A DNA stretch of 64,000 nucleotides from Corynebacterium tuberculostearicum. GTDB lineage: Bacteria; Actinomycetota; Actinomycetes; Mycobacteriales; Mycobacteriaceae. The translations under genes were made by a program, and so were the position numbers. The first letter of the stretch is position 1; every line of letters begins with the position of its first letter. The stretch spans positions 310,001 to 374,000 of the forward strand of contig NZ_CP073092.1 in NCBI RefSeq assembly GCF_030506365.1, given 5' to 3'. The notes under the pieces were generated by a model. The model was given only the letters and a program-made list of their open reading frames with translations. It had not been told where the DNA came from and searched no databases. This document shows positions 17,522-26,856 of this stretch, piece after piece.

Positions 17522-17950
17522 TTAGTGTCCAGAGGACGGCTCGATCGGCCGCTGCCTTCTCGGCAGCTTCTCTACCACCAAACGATAAGAATCCGTGACC
17601 AACTCCTCTATCAGCTGTTGGTGCAGCTCTGCGTGTGGATAGACGGAAACCCAATGCCGTTTATTCATGTGGTAGCCCGGCGCAATGAATGGATACTGCT
17701 GCTGTAGCGCTTGGCAGTCCTCCGGCTCGGCCTTAATGATCATTTGCTGTTGACCGGTCACCGCTGTCAACAGCAAGAAAATTTTGCCGCGTACTTTGAA
17801 TACGTCCCAGTCGGGACCAAAAGGATGCAGCACCTGCGAGCCGAACATCTCTTCGGCGCGCTGCCGCGCAACCTTGTAGATGCCGCTCCCGTCCAACATC
17901 GCCCCCCATTTCGTTGTTAGCAGTTCCACCTCAGGGCGCCGAAGATTCAT
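17522..17950 (-). CDS. MmcQ/YjbR-family DNA-binding protein
   Basis: 142 residues with the MmcQ/YjbR fold pattern: DWDVFKVRGKIFLLL, then IIKAEPEDCQALQQQYPFIAPGYHMNKRHWVSV, then helix ELVTDSYRLVVEKL. Cellular role of the family is unclear. Its first codons are duplicated 11.6 kb away (29529-29571) as part of the direct repeat. Confidence 0.85.
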   Translation of the reverse strand: MNLRRPEVELLTTKWGAMLDGSGIYKVARQRAEEMFGSQVLHPFGPDWDVFKVRGKIFLLLTAVTGQQQMIIKAEPEDCQALQQQYPFIAPGYHMNKRHWVSVYPHAELHQQLIEELVTDSYRLVVEKLPRRQRPIEPSSGH

Positions 17951-18216
17951 AGTCTGTCCACCCGATTGGGCGGGCTATGTTTATTTCCGTTCCCTCCGTC
18001 TGAAAGGACAGTAGAACTAGTCGCGGGCTTCGGTATGGCTTATTCCCGCCCCTGTCTGAAAATGATCCGGGGGTGATGCCGCCGAAGACAGTGACATACT
18101 CAAACAGCTCAATAGGAACCTGACCCAGCCCAGGTGGTATGAGGTCTCACAGTAATGTAGATGCCAGTACTAAGTATGTCCGACCACCCCCAGCGATGAA
18201 GCTCAAATAGTCCAAC
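17951..18216 (+). other. Left end of IS110-family element, copy 1 (non-coding)
   Basis: About 260 bp without an ORF, upstream of the IS110-type transposase and conserved with 29572-29837. IS110-family elements carry a structured non-coding RNA gene in this position. Here it is cut off from the transposase by the IS3 insertion. Confidence 0.5.
18213..18216. repeat. IS3 target-site duplication, left (CAAC)
   Basis: CAAC here and at 19540-19543; the uninterrupted second repeat copy has a single CAAC at the corresponding point (29834-29837), proving the duplication. Confidence 0.85.
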
Positions 18217-18262
18217 TGGGGTTGCCCGCAAATCGTGGACACGTAGTGGGGCTACCTAGTGC

Positions 18263-19165
18263 TTAGGCAGCTATTTCTTTTCTACTGGTGGTTAGACCAA
18301 TGTGGTTTTCGAAGTCGACGGGGCTGACCATCCCTAGTGCAGAGTGCCGGCGCCGACGGTTGTAAACGACTTCCATCCAGTAGGCAACGGCCTTGCGCGC
18401 GGCATCACGGGTTGGCCAACGCTTGCGGTCGTAGAACTCGGTTTTAAGCGTCGACCAGAACGACTCAGCCATCGCGTTATCAAAGCACACACCAGTACGC
18501 CCCACAGACTGAGCAATGCCCAGGTTATGGCAGACTTCCCAGAGCTTCTCGCTGGTAAATTGCGTTCCGCGGTCAGCGTGGAACACCAGCCCATTAGGAA
18601 CGTCACCGCGCAGTGTATGTGCCATCCGCAGGGCCCGTTCGACCAGGCATGTATCTTGAACGCTATCCATTGCCCATCCCAGCACCCTGCGGGAATGGCC
18701 GTCGCGGACCGCACACAAGTACAACCATCCCTCGCTGGTGCGTAGGTAGGTAATATCCGACATCCACACTCGGTTGAGCTCACCAGTATCAAACATGCGC
18801 TTGACCAGGTCAGGAAGAGCTGACTTACGCTTGGATTGAATCGTTGTCACCGGGACAAAGGCACGCGGTGAAATCCCTTCAATGCCCATCATGCGCATCC
18901 GCTTAGCCACAGTCTTGCGATTCAGGGTGATCTGGTAGCGCTCGGTAAGTTCTGCGGTGATCCGCGGAGCACCATAAACCTCATCGGAGTCTTTCCAAAT
19001 CTGATGAATCTTTCGGTCAACGCCATCGTAAAATGCAGCACGATCATTTTCGCCAGATAGTCGCTTCTGCTGCGTATCAGCCCATTTGTAGTATCCAGAC
19101 CGAGACACTTTTAATAGCCGTGCCATGCGTTTGATGCTGTAGTTTGCCTTCTCCTGCTGCATCAA
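18263..19165 (-). CDS. IS3-family transposase OrfB (DDE integrase)
   Basis: About 300 residues: an HTH_21-like N-terminus (YSIKRMARLLKVSRSGYYKW), then an rve integrase domain with the three acidic residues in WMSDITYL, FHADRGTQFTS and AESFWSTLK. It overlaps OrfA by 4 bp (TTGA); A4G near the OrfA end (CAGAAAAG) may serve as a slippage site for an OrfAB fusion. The ATG at 19162 is an alternative start. Appears intact. Confidence 0.93.
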   Translation of the reverse strand: MMQQEKANYSIKRMARLLKVSRSGYYKWADTQQKRLSGENDRAAFYDGVDRKIHQIWKDSDEVYGAPRITAELTERYQITLNRKTVAKRMRMMGIEGISPRAFVPVTTIQSKRKSALPDLVKRMFDTGELNRVWMSDITYLRTSEGWLYLCAVRDGHSRRVLGWAMDSVQDTCLVERALRMAHTLRGDVPNGLVFHADRGTQFTSEKLWEVCHNLGIAQSVGRTGVCFDNAMAESFWSTLKTEFYDRKRWPTRDAARKAVAYWMEVVYNRRRRHSALGMVSPVDFENHIGLTTSRKEIAA

Positions 19166-19479
19166 TTCGAACTTTTCTGCTCGCGTTGCTTCGCGGCGAA
19201 GAAGGCTGTCGCTTTTGACAAGAACTCATTATCCATCTTGGCTTCCGCCAACTCACGGCGCAGACGAGCATTCTCAGCACGAAGATCAGCCTCACTCATC
19301 CCATCCGAGGCCCCTCGGCGTTCACGCTCGAGTTTGACCCACCGGCCTAAAAGCCCGGCGGAGACGCCAATCTCCTTAGCCACATGAGCGATCGGGCGCT
19401 CTGACTCGATTACAAGGTTCGCGGCTTCACGCCGGTACTCCGGCGTGTACTTCTTGCGCTGTTGACTCACAATGAACAT
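19162..19479 (-). CDS. IS3-family transposase OrfA (HTH protein)
   Basis: 105 residues: HTH_Tnp_1 helix-turn-helix (KKYTPEYRREAANLVI to SAGLLGRWV) and a leucine-zipper-like region (ENARLRRELAEAKMDNEFL). Binds the IS ends. Confidence 0.93.
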   Translation of the reverse strand: MFIVSQQRKKYTPEYRREAANLVIESERPIAHVAKEIGVSAGLLGRWVKLERERRGASDGMSEADLRAENARLRRELAEAKMDNEFLSKATAFFAAKQREQKSSN

Positions 19480-19539
19480 CCTCTCCTACGGACACAAGAT
19501 CCGCACAAATAGGGTGTCCACTAAACGAGGGTAACCTCA

Positions 19540-19543
19540 CAAC
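19540..19543. repeat. IS3 target-site duplication, right (CAAC)
   Basis: Partner of 18213-18216. Confidence 0.85.
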
Positions 19544-19573
19544 TTCTAATTCATCGCTAGGAGGAACACACCC

Positions 19574-20780
19574 ATGGCCTATGACTTCGTCATTGGCGTA
19601 GACGTCGGCAAATACTTCCACCACGCCTGCGTCCTCGATCCCCAAGGCAGACAAGTCCTGCCCAAACGCATCAATCAGCATAAAGGCTCGCTCCGCAAGC
19701 TCTTCGGCCAATTCCTCGCCGACAACACCTCAGTCCTTGTCATTGTCGATCAACCCAACAACATCAGCCGATTAACCGTCGCAGTCGCCCAACACATAGG
19801 GCAGACGATCGCTATCTACCAGGGCTTGCGATGCGACAGCTCTCTCGCATCCACGTCGGCAACTCCAAGACCGATGTACGCGACGCCTACGTCATCGCCC
19901 ATGCCGGTCTTAACCTTCCAGACGCCCTGCGCAGCGTCGACCGCGTTGAGGAAGTCTTTACCCAGCCAAAAGTTCTCAACGGTATCGACGAAGACCTCGC
20001 CCGAGCCTACACACGCCTAATTAACCAGATGCGATCCGCGCTCGTGGGAACCAATCCTGCCTTCGACCATGTCCTGCACGGACAGATGATTCACCGAAAA
20101 TGGATCCTCCACCTACTTGCAAAATACGGCGGCCCCACCAAGATTCGACGCATCGGTAAAACACGCCTAGCAGCCTTTGCGCGCAGTCACAAAGCGCGCA
20201 ATCCCGAGCCTGTCATCCATGCCATGCTTGCTGCCATCCACACACAGACCGTGTCCATTGCCGGCGCAGAATACCCCGAACTTAGCGTAGCAATGTCCGC
20301 CAAAGACGCACTGGCCAAACTAGCACATCGCAAGGAAATAGAAGCACAGGTACTCAAGCTCATTCAAGACATTCCTCAAACCGAGATTCTTTTATCCATG
20401 CCCGGCATCGGCCCACGTAGCGCAGCACAGATCCTCATGACTGTTGGCGATATGTCCGACCTCCCCGATGCAGCGCACCTAGCGTCCTATACAGGCCTAT
20501 CACCACGGACAAATCAATCAGGAACGTCCATTATGCCGAATTCACCCAACCGCGCTGGCAACAAAAATTAAAGAACGCCCTATGGCAATCGTCTTCTGCA
20601 TCGACCAGATTCCACGAGCGTTCCCGGCAATTCTATGAACGAAAACGCAAAGAAGACAAAAGACACAACGCCGCAGTCGTCGCACTCGCACGCCGACGCC
20701 TCAACGCTCTCTTCGCCATGATGCGAAACGGCGAGCACTACCGAGACATCCCCACAATCCAGAAGGCCGCAGCAGCCTAA
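19574..20780 (+). pseudogene. IS110-family transposase, copy 1, two frameshifts
   Basis: The N-terminal frame (19574-) has the RuvC-like start MAYDFVIGVDVGKYFHHA; after about 19800 the protein continues in another frame (RQLSRIHVGNSKTDVRDAYVIA to LLSMPGIGPRSAAQIL, the C-terminal Tnp_20 domain), and after about 20568 in a third frame to the TAA at 20778-20780. Compared with copy 2, one base is missing near 19797-19801; both copies have AACAAAAATTAAAG where one more A would restore the final frame. As read, no full transposase can be made. AGGAGG precedes the start. Confidence 0.85.
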
Positions 20781-20930
20781 AGCCACCAGACCCCCATCCA
20801 AGCCGATTGCACAGCAAGCCCAACCGGCTCCTCAAGGTACCCAAAACAACATCTACGAGACGAAGCAGAAACCCTTCACACCACCAACAAGCCCACCCAC
20901 GGAGTTGACAACCTATATAGGAACACCCCC
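20781..20930. other. Right end of IS110-family element, copy 1
   Basis: Non-coding 150 bp conserved with 30331-30480. Close to its edge is TTGACA (20905-20910), a good -35 hexamer pointing outwards; in the IS110 family such a box can pair with a -10 in the left end after circularisation. Confidence 0.5.
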
Positions 20931-21905
20931 GACGAGGTGACGAGAATCCCCTCGTCGCTGTCGGACGGCGGTTTCCCGACCGGTGGCCCGGCCGCCGGCA
21001 AACCTCACCCGCGGCCGCCCGGGCCCTGTCCATGGCCAAGCCCGGTCTGGTGCCCCCCGGCGCCAACGACTTCCGGTGCCGCCCCGGGACGGTGAATTGC
21101 CCGTCATCCTCATTCCCGGGACCCGGGAGGACGCCTACGCGAAATGGGCGGGCCTCGCGTCCCGCCTCGCCCGGGCCGGGCTCTGCGCCTACACGTTCAC
21201 CGACAACCCGCTCGTCGTCGATGGACACCCCGTCGAATGGGCTGTGTTCAGCGGCGACATCCGCCACAGCTCGAAAACACTGGATTCCGTCGTCGACCGG
21301 GTGCTGGCCGCGACCGGAGCCCCGGCGGTTAACCTCGTCGGGTATTCGCAGGGCAGCGGACCCCTGCCCCACCACTACATCCGGGAGCTGGGCGGGGACC
21401 GGGTCGTCGAACAGCTCATCGGTACCGGTGCCTCGAACCACGGGCCCCGGGCGCACAGCGCAGCCGATCGCTTTGACGTCCACCCCGAGATGCGCCACGG
21501 ATACTCCCGAAACGCCGGCAAAACGAACGCGCTTGCCTGGGAACAGCAGATCTCCGGTTCCATGCTGCTGAATGAGCTGACCATCGGCGACATCACTCGA
21601 CCGGGCGTGCGGTACACCTTCCTGGGCACGCGGCACGACAATGCCGTGCTCCCCCACTAAAACTCCTTCGTGCGGGAACCCGGCGTCACCAACATCACCG
21701 TCCAAGACGTGTGCCCCGCCCACCGCACCGAGCACTACGGCTTCAATTACGACCCTGTCGCCCAGGGCATCGTCGAGGACCCGCTGACCGGGACGGCGTG
21801 GCGGGACCACTGCACCGGTACCGGACCGGAGCGATGGTCCTCGACGGACGAGAGGATCAGGCGCCCGGGGAGCCTCCCGTCCGGCACGTCCACGACTCGG
21901 CGTAG
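20931..21905 (+). pseudogene. Secreted lipase (alpha/beta hydrolase) pseudogene
   Basis: Fragments of a corynebacterial/actinobacterial lipase. PPGANDFRCRP lies in one frame (21032-), while VILIPGTREDAYAKW, the nucleophile elbow GYSQGS and GTRHDNAVLPH lie in another (20983-21660), so there is a frameshift near 21090. A TAA at 21658-21660 interrupts, yet the same frame continues as lipase-like sequence (NSFVREPGVTNITVQD to PVAQGIVEDPLTG). The 5' end is cut at the IS110 edge, removing any signal peptide. The 3' end runs into the convergent ABC gene. Not functional as read. Confidence 0.8.
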
Positions 21906-23590
21906 CGGCCGCCCTTCGCCAGCAATTCATCGTGCGTGCCCCGTTCTGCGACCGTCCCGTCCTCCGAAAGCACGACGATGAGGTCGGCATCGCGGACGGT
22001 GTGCAGGCGATGGGCGACGACGATCACGGTGCGATCGCCGCGCAACGCTTCCATCGTGCCAACAATCGCCCGCTCAGTGGCCGCATCCAGCGAGGACGTC
22101 GGCTCGTCGAAAAGCACCACCGGGGAATCCTTCAGAAGCGCCCGGGCGATGGCGACGCGCTGCCGCTCGCCTCCCGACAGCAGCGTCCCCTCCTCCCCCA
22201 CCGGGTTATCCCACCCGGAAGGCAGCAGCTCCACGATGCGGTCCACCCCGGATCGCCGGGCGGCCTCGCGCAAGCGGTCTCCGTCGCCGGGCCCGGAACC
22301 GAATCCGGGGTCGGCGAAGACCACGTTGTCCCGCACGGACGCGTCGAAGAGGAACGTCTCCTGGAACACCGGGGTCACCAGCGAGTTCACGCCGTCGGTG
22401 CCGATCCGAGGCAAGGGCACCCCGCCAATGAGGATCTCCCCCGAGTCCGGATCATGAAACCGCGACAGCAGCCGCATGACCGTCGTCTTGCCCGCCCCCG
22501 AAGGTCCCACTATGGCGACCAGCGCTCCCTGAGGCGCACGGAAGCTGACGCCGTCGAGGACCTTCTTCTCCCCGTACCCGAAGCTCACGCCGCGGAACTC
22601 CACGTCATGCCCGTCGGGCAGCTCCGGTGCGGCAGGCTCGGGAAGGACGGGGATCGCCCGCAGCTCACGCAGCGCAGCCAACGTGTTGCGGCCCGCGCCG
22701 AAACCGCCGGACAACGCTCCCGCCGTGGTGATCGGTCCGGTGAACTGGACGACCACAATGAGCATCGGCGCCAAATGCGCCGGTGACATCCCGCCCGTCG
22801 CGGCGACCGCCACGGCGACGACCACCGCCGCCGTGAACACCGCATGGACGACCGAGCCCAACCGTCCGATGGCCGCGCCTTGCGTCGACGTCGCCTTCGC
22901 GAACGCATCGTGTTGGGCCTGGATCGCCTCATCCACCATCGCGTCCGCCGCCGAACCGTCGCCCGCGGCGCGAATCACCTGCTGGCCGCGGGTGAACTCG
23001 ATCAGCCTGCCGGAGACGGCAGCGACGGCGTCAGCATGCGCTTCGTCCGACTCCCCGCCGACCCGGCCAATGGCCCGGTAGGCGAAGAAGAGCACCGGCG
23101 CCGACGCGACGAGAACCAACCCGACGCGCCAATCCATCGCCAGAATTCCGAGAGCGATGACGGTCGGCGTAACCACAGCGGCGATGACGGGCCGCAGGAT
23201 CACGTGCGGCACGGACGCCGCGAACGCCATGCCCGAAGACGCCATCTCCGAAAAGCGGCCGGCCGTGGACTTGGTGACGTACCCGAGTGGCAACGTCAGC
23301 ACGCGTTCGCCCAGGGAACGCAGCAGGGACGACAGCACCGCTGCGGAATTCGCCCTGCCGACCGTCCCCGCGGCGAGGGACAGCACCGCATGGGCGGCCG
23401 CGAGGCCGGCGATGACGCCGGTGAAACGCCACGCCGTCGCATCATCTCCCTCGGCCAGAGCCGACAGCAGCGGCAGCAGCGCGACGAACGCCGCTCCCTG
23501 TGCCAGCGCGGCAAGCGCGGCCAACGCAATGAGCCACGCCAGCGTCATCTTCGAGTGCCGATCCGTCATCGACCACAAGTCCCGGATCAT
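21857..23590 (-). CDS. ABC transporter, fused permease-ATPase (IrtB/YbtQ-like)
   Basis: 577 residues: an N-terminal six-span exporter-fold domain (about 1-310) and a C-terminal ATPase with Walker A GPSGAGKTT, signature LLSGGERQR and Walker B VVLFDEPTSSLD plus the H-loop VVAHRLHT. Works as a heterodimer with the preceding gene product; the ATGA overlap at 23587-23590 supports this. In the Irt/Ybt systems such exporter-like pairs import ferric siderophores. Iron function here is inferred from the DtxR-type box upstream of the operon. High G+C compared with the core genes. Confidence 0.88.
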   Translation of the reverse strand: MIRDLWSMTDRHSKMTLAWLIALAALAALAQGAAFVALLPLLSALAEGDDATAWRFTGVIAGLAAAHAVLSLAAGTVGRANSAAVLSSLLRSLGERVLTLPLGYVTKSTAGRFSEMASSGMAFAASVPHVILRPVIAAVVTPTVIALGILAMDWRVGLVLVASAPVLFFAYRAIGRVGGESDEAHADAVAAVSGRLIEFTRGQQVIRAAGDGSAADAMVDEAIQAQHDAFAKATSTQGAAIGRLGSVVHAVFTAAVVVAVAVAATGGMSPAHLAPMLIVVVQFTGPITTAGALSGGFGAGRNTLAALRELRAIPVLPEPAAPELPDGHDVEFRGVSFGYGEKKVLDGVSFRAPQGALVAIVGPSGAGKTTVMRLLSRFHDPDSGEILIGGVPLPRIGTDGVNSLVTPVFQETFLFDASVRDNVVFADPGFGSGPGDGDRLREAARRSGVDRIVELLPSGWDNPVGEEGTLLSGGERQRVAIARALLKDSPVVLFDEPTSSLDAATERAIVGTMEALRGDRTVIVVAHRLHTVRDADLIVVLSEDGTVAERGTHDELLAKGGRYAESWTCRTGGSPGA

Positions 23591-25365
23591 CGGTTCCCTG
23601 CCTTTTCATCGTCTGCTTCAGTGCCCCGCGGGGCGGATGGTTCGTCGTCGAGGGCGAACGCGCGCCACAGATCCCGGTAGCGGCCACCGCGCGCAAGCAA
23701 CTCGTCGTGGGTGCCCGCCTCCGCGACCGCTCCCCCATCGAGAACGAGGATGCGGTCAGCGTTGCGGATCGTGCTCAATCTGTGCGCAATCACGATCACC
23801 GTCCGCGAACGAGCCAAACGCTCGATTGCGGACTGAATGAGGGCCTCGGAAGCCGGATCCGCGTAAGCGGTTGCCTCGTCGAAGATGAGCACCGGCGCGT
23901 CCGTGACAATCGACCTCGCGATGGCCACGCGCTGCGCCTCACCACCGGAAAAGGTTACGTCGACGTTGACCACCGAATCCAGGCCCTTCGGCAGCGCCGC
24001 GATGACCGTATCGAGGTTCGCGAGCTTCGCGGCCGCCATGATTTCGCCGTCGGTGGCGTCTCTCCTGGCCAGCCGGATGTTCTCCCGCAAGGGCAGCGTG
24101 AGCAACTGCGGATCCTGGAACACCACCGACACCGAACGGTGCACGTCGCGCACGGCGATGTCGCGAAGATCGTCGCCGCCCAGCAGCACCGAGCCTTCGA
24201 CAGGGTCGTGGAAACGCGCCAACAGCCGGGCGACGGTGGACTTTCCGGAACCGGAGGGTCCCACCAGCGCCGTGAGGGCCCCCGATTCGAACGTCGCGGA
24301 CATCCCGTCGAGGACCCGCGGCCCATCCCCGTAGGAGAAGACCAGGTTCCGGACCTCGAGCGCGCCTCCGTGCACGGGCACCGGCTCGGCGGACTCGGTG
24401 ATCGGCGGCGTGCCCAGCACCTCCGCGATGGACTTCAGGGCGGCGATCCCCGCGATGATGGGTTCGGAGTTCATAGCCACCCTCACGATCGCCGCGGAGA
24501 GTCCAAGGCCGAGAACCAGCCCGGCGACGAGACCCTCCGGTTTGCCGCCCGCGGTGTCCCTCAAAGCGAGGCCGGCGCCGCACACCACTGCGAGGACCGT
24601 GATCGGGGACGTCACCACGTCGATGAGCCCGAGATAGATGTTCGACTGCCGGGACCAGGCGGACCACGCGCGGACGAACGACGACGCCGCGGCATCGTAG
24701 CGGCCCGCGCCCTGGCTGGCGCGTCCGAAGGACTTCATCACCGGGATGCCGCGCACCAACTCGATGACCGCAGCCGTCACTTTTTCAGAGGCTCGCTCGT
24801 AGTCGCGCTGAAGACCGGCTCCGCGCGAAATCATCACGCCCATCAGGGCGAAGGTGACCAGCACCGGGACGACCGCCACCGCCGCGATCCGCCAATCGAC
24901 CACGACGAGCGCGATGAGGGAAAGCAGGGGAACCAGCACCGCCACCACGGTCTCGCCGACGGTGTGGCCCATGAGCTGGTGGACAGCCGCGACGTCCTTC
25001 TCAACCGACCCGATGATCCCCGACGAGCGCCGGGCGTCCAGCCAACCCAGCGGCAGCTTCCGGATATGGGCAACCAACCGGCGCCGGAGGTGGAGCTGCA
25101 GGTCGTTATCCGCCCGGTGCGAGAGCATGCCGGCGGCGCCGTCCGCAGCCATTCGCACCGTCGCGGCGACGACGATGACAACCACGGCCAACCACGTCCG
25201 ATGCACCGGGGCCTCCGGGTACGTCATCGCGATGTCGATGATGCCGACCAGCGAAGCGACGGTAGCCACCGACGACAGGACGGACAACGCGACCACCGCA
25301 CGCATCCGGGTCCGGATCGGGGCGAGCAGCGACCACGGGCCGACGGTCCCGTCCACGGCGCTCAC
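23587..25365 (-). CDS. ABC transporter, fused permease-ATPase (IrtA/YbtP-like half)
   Basis: About 592 residues starting at GTG 25365, whose GTGA overlaps the methyltransferase stop; GGAGGCGGGGAA precedes it. The longer frame to 25653 lies antiparallel in frame to the methyltransferase gene and reads as Arg/Gly-rich noise. Six-span permease domain then ATPase: GPSGSGKST, FSGGEAQR, VLIFDEATAYAD, IAHRLST. It lacks the siderophore-reductase domain found in mycobacterial IrtA, so reduction would need another protein. Confidence 0.87.
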   Translation of the reverse strand: MSAVDGTVGPWSLLAPIRTRMRAVVALSVLSSVATVASLVGIIDIAMTYPEAPVHRTWLAVVVIVVAATVRMAADGAAGMLSHRADNDLQLHLRRRLVAHIRKLPLGWLDARRSSGIIGSVEKDVAAVHQLMGHTVGETVVAVLVPLLSLIALVVVDWRIAAVAVVPVLVTFALMGVMISRGAGLQRDYERASEKVTAAVIELVRGIPVMKSFGRASQGAGRYDAAASSFVRAWSAWSRQSNIYLGLIDVVTSPITVLAVVCGAGLALRDTAGGKPEGLVAGLVLGLGLSAAIVRVAMNSEPIIAGIAALKSIAEVLGTPPITESAEPVPVHGGALEVRNLVFSYGDGPRVLDGMSATFESGALTALVGPSGSGKSTVARLLARFHDPVEGSVLLGGDDLRDIAVRDVHRSVSVVFQDPQLLTLPLRENIRLARRDATDGEIMAAAKLANLDTVIAALPKGLDSVVNVDVTFSGGEAQRVAIARSIVTDAPVLIFDEATAYADPASEALIQSAIERLARSRTVIVIAHRLSTIRNADRILVLDGGAVAEAGTHDELLARGGRYRDLWRAFALDDEPSAPRGTEADDEKAGNR

Positions 25366-26045
25366 TTCCCCGCCTCCCCGATCGCGCTTTTCTTCGCGAG
25401 AGTGCAGAAATACACCATGCCGGCGCGTGAGGCTCCGTCCAGCTTCAGCCCGTTGGCTTCGGCGAGGTCCTCGAGCTCGCTGCCCCGGAACACCCGGTGG
25501 CCCATCTTCGCCATGACGGCCATGTCGACCCGCTCGTTCACGTCGGGATCCTCGACGAACGTCTGCACGTAAGCGATGCCGCCGTCGGCGAGCAGCCCGG
25601 AGACCCTGCCGAGCGCGGCTCCCGCATCCTTCATTTGGTGGAGCGCGCCACACACCCAGATTTCACAGGCCCCGCCGGGCTCTCCCGCGAGCGGCGTGAG
25701 GATGTCGGCAACGTGGAATTCCGTCCGGGCCCCGAGCCCGTCGGCGGCGGCGCGTTCGCGGGCGATGCGGATCGCATTGGGCGACAGGTCGTAGCCGACG
25801 ATGTTCGCCCTGCGATAGCGAGACTCAGCGGCGAGCGTGCGGGCGAGCCACCCGGTTCCGCAACCGAGGTCGAGGACCCGGGCCGGCGCATCCGGCCCGG
25901 GATCCAGCGCACGGAGCTTCCGGTACACGGCGGCGGCGTCCATCGGTTCGCGCGCATAGCGGCTTAGGAACCTCGGCTGGACCTTGTCCTCGTAGGCCGC
26001 GAGGAGCCTGCGGTTGTTCTGGACGATCTGGGCGATCGACTTCAT
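25362..26045 (-). CDS. SAM-dependent methyltransferase (class I)
   Basis: 227 residues with motif I VLDLGCGTGWLART, acidic motif II GYDLSPNAI and FHVADILTPL (motif post-II). Soluble. It lies between transporter genes in the iron-box operon, separated from the upstream permease by 73 bp and overlapping the next gene by 4 bp. Similar genes occur in siderophore and antibiotic clusters; substrate unknown. Confidence 0.85.
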   Translation of the reverse strand: MKSIAQIVQNNRRLLAAYEDKVQPRFLSRYAREPMDAAAVYRKLRALDPGPDAPARVLDLGCGTGWLARTLAAESRYRRANIVGYDLSPNAIRIARERAAADGLGARTEFHVADILTPLAGEPGGACEIWVCGALHQMKDAGAALGRVSGLLADGGIAYVQTFVEDPDVNERVDMAVMAKMGHRVFRGSELEDLAEANGLKLDGASRAGMVYFCTLAKKSAIGEAGK

Positions 26046-26118
26046 CTGGTTCTGTCTCCGGGTGTGTGGGCCGCGTCCACGCGGCGGTTTCGGGTTAGAT
26101 GCTCGGATTCGCGGGCCG

Positions 26119-26856
26119 TCATGCAGACTCCCCCGGCCTCGTTTTCACGGCGATGCCCCACGCCGCGAGCACGGCGATACCAAAGAACCAGGCCGCGCAG
26201 ACCACCAGACCCGCAGCCCCGGTACCGTTGACGGCCTCGCCGGCCGCGGATACGGGGGTGTGCCCGGCGATTCCGCGCAGGAGGGGACGGAAGTGGTCGG
26301 CGGGCATGAGCACCGTGTTGACGAACATCGCAACGATTATCAACGGGATAAGGGCCACGGATCCCTGGGGGCTGGTGATGGAGAACGCGATGTACGTGCC
26401 GGTGCATGCGGCCGCCGCGGCAACCATCGCGCCGGTCACCGTGATCCTCCACCACCAGGACACCTCCAGGGGGCCGTCGGAAAGCAAGGCGGCCACCGCC
26501 GCGACGACGATCGTCATCGCCATGATCCGGATGAACTCGGCGATTATCCGTGCGGTCGGCACGGCCGCGTACGGTGCCGGCATTGTGATCAACCGCTCGT
26601 GGAGGCCATTGCTGCGTTCAACGAACACGGTGGACGATCCCGTGATGGCCAAGATGAACGCCCACGCCGTTACGACAAGGATGACCGCGTTCCGGAGTTC
26701 GAACTCTCCGGTGAGCTGCCTGACCAGGCTACCGAACATGCGGTTGACGATGAACAGGTACACGAGCGGAGCAATGAACGTCATGAACCAGAAGTCAGGG
26801 CGCCGCAGCCAAGTGTGGACGATGCGCCGCAGATGCACGAAAATGGCGTCGATCAT
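26119..26856 (-). CDS. ABC-2 type transporter permease
   Basis: About 245 residues, six hydrophobic segments, with the ABC-2/DrrB pattern (FWFMTFIAPLVYLFIVNRMF; ERSNGLHERLITMP; PADHFRPLLRGIAGHTPV). Start ATG 26856 follows GAGGAG and overlaps the preceding permease stop (ATGA). A longer frame to 27201 is antisense-type noise in the preceding gene. Probably forms a heterodimeric channel with 26853-27605 driven by the ATPase at 27602-28645. Confidence 0.86.
   Translation of the reverse strand: MIDAIFVHLRRIVHTWLRRPDFWFMTFIAPLVYLFIVNRMFGSLVRQLTGEFELRNAVILVVTAWAFILAITGSSTVFVERSNGLHERLITMPAPYAAVPTARIIAEFIRIMAMTIVVAAVAALLSDGPLEVSWWWRITVTGAMVAAAAACTGTYIAFSITSPQGSVALIPLIIVAMFVNTVLMPADHFRPLLRGIAGHTPVSAAGEAVNGTGAAGLVVCAAWFFGIAVLAAWGIAVKTRPGESA

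Larger units (their letters stand above)
18217..19539 (-). mobile_element. Complete IS3-family insertion sequence
   Basis: 1323 bp. Terminal inverted repeats TGGGGTTGCCC (left) and TGAGGTTACCC (right, reverse complement), flanked by CAAC duplications. Encodes OrfA and OrfB on the minus strand. It sits inside the left end of an IS110-family element, so it arrived later. Confidence 0.92.
17902..20930. repeat. Direct repeat copy 1 (MmcQ 5' end plus IS110-family element)
   Basis: Matches 29523-30480. It starts inside the MmcQ gene and ends at GGAACACCCCC. Copy 1 additionally holds an IS3-family insertion (18217-19539) and about 740 bp of transposase (19812-20550 approximately) that copy 2 has lost. 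Confidence 0.85.

Noticed and set aside
23707..25572. 621-codon plus-strand frame across the ABC transporter genes
   Set aside because: Arg/Asp/His-rich, no motif; both transporter frames on the minus strand show complete ATPase motifs.
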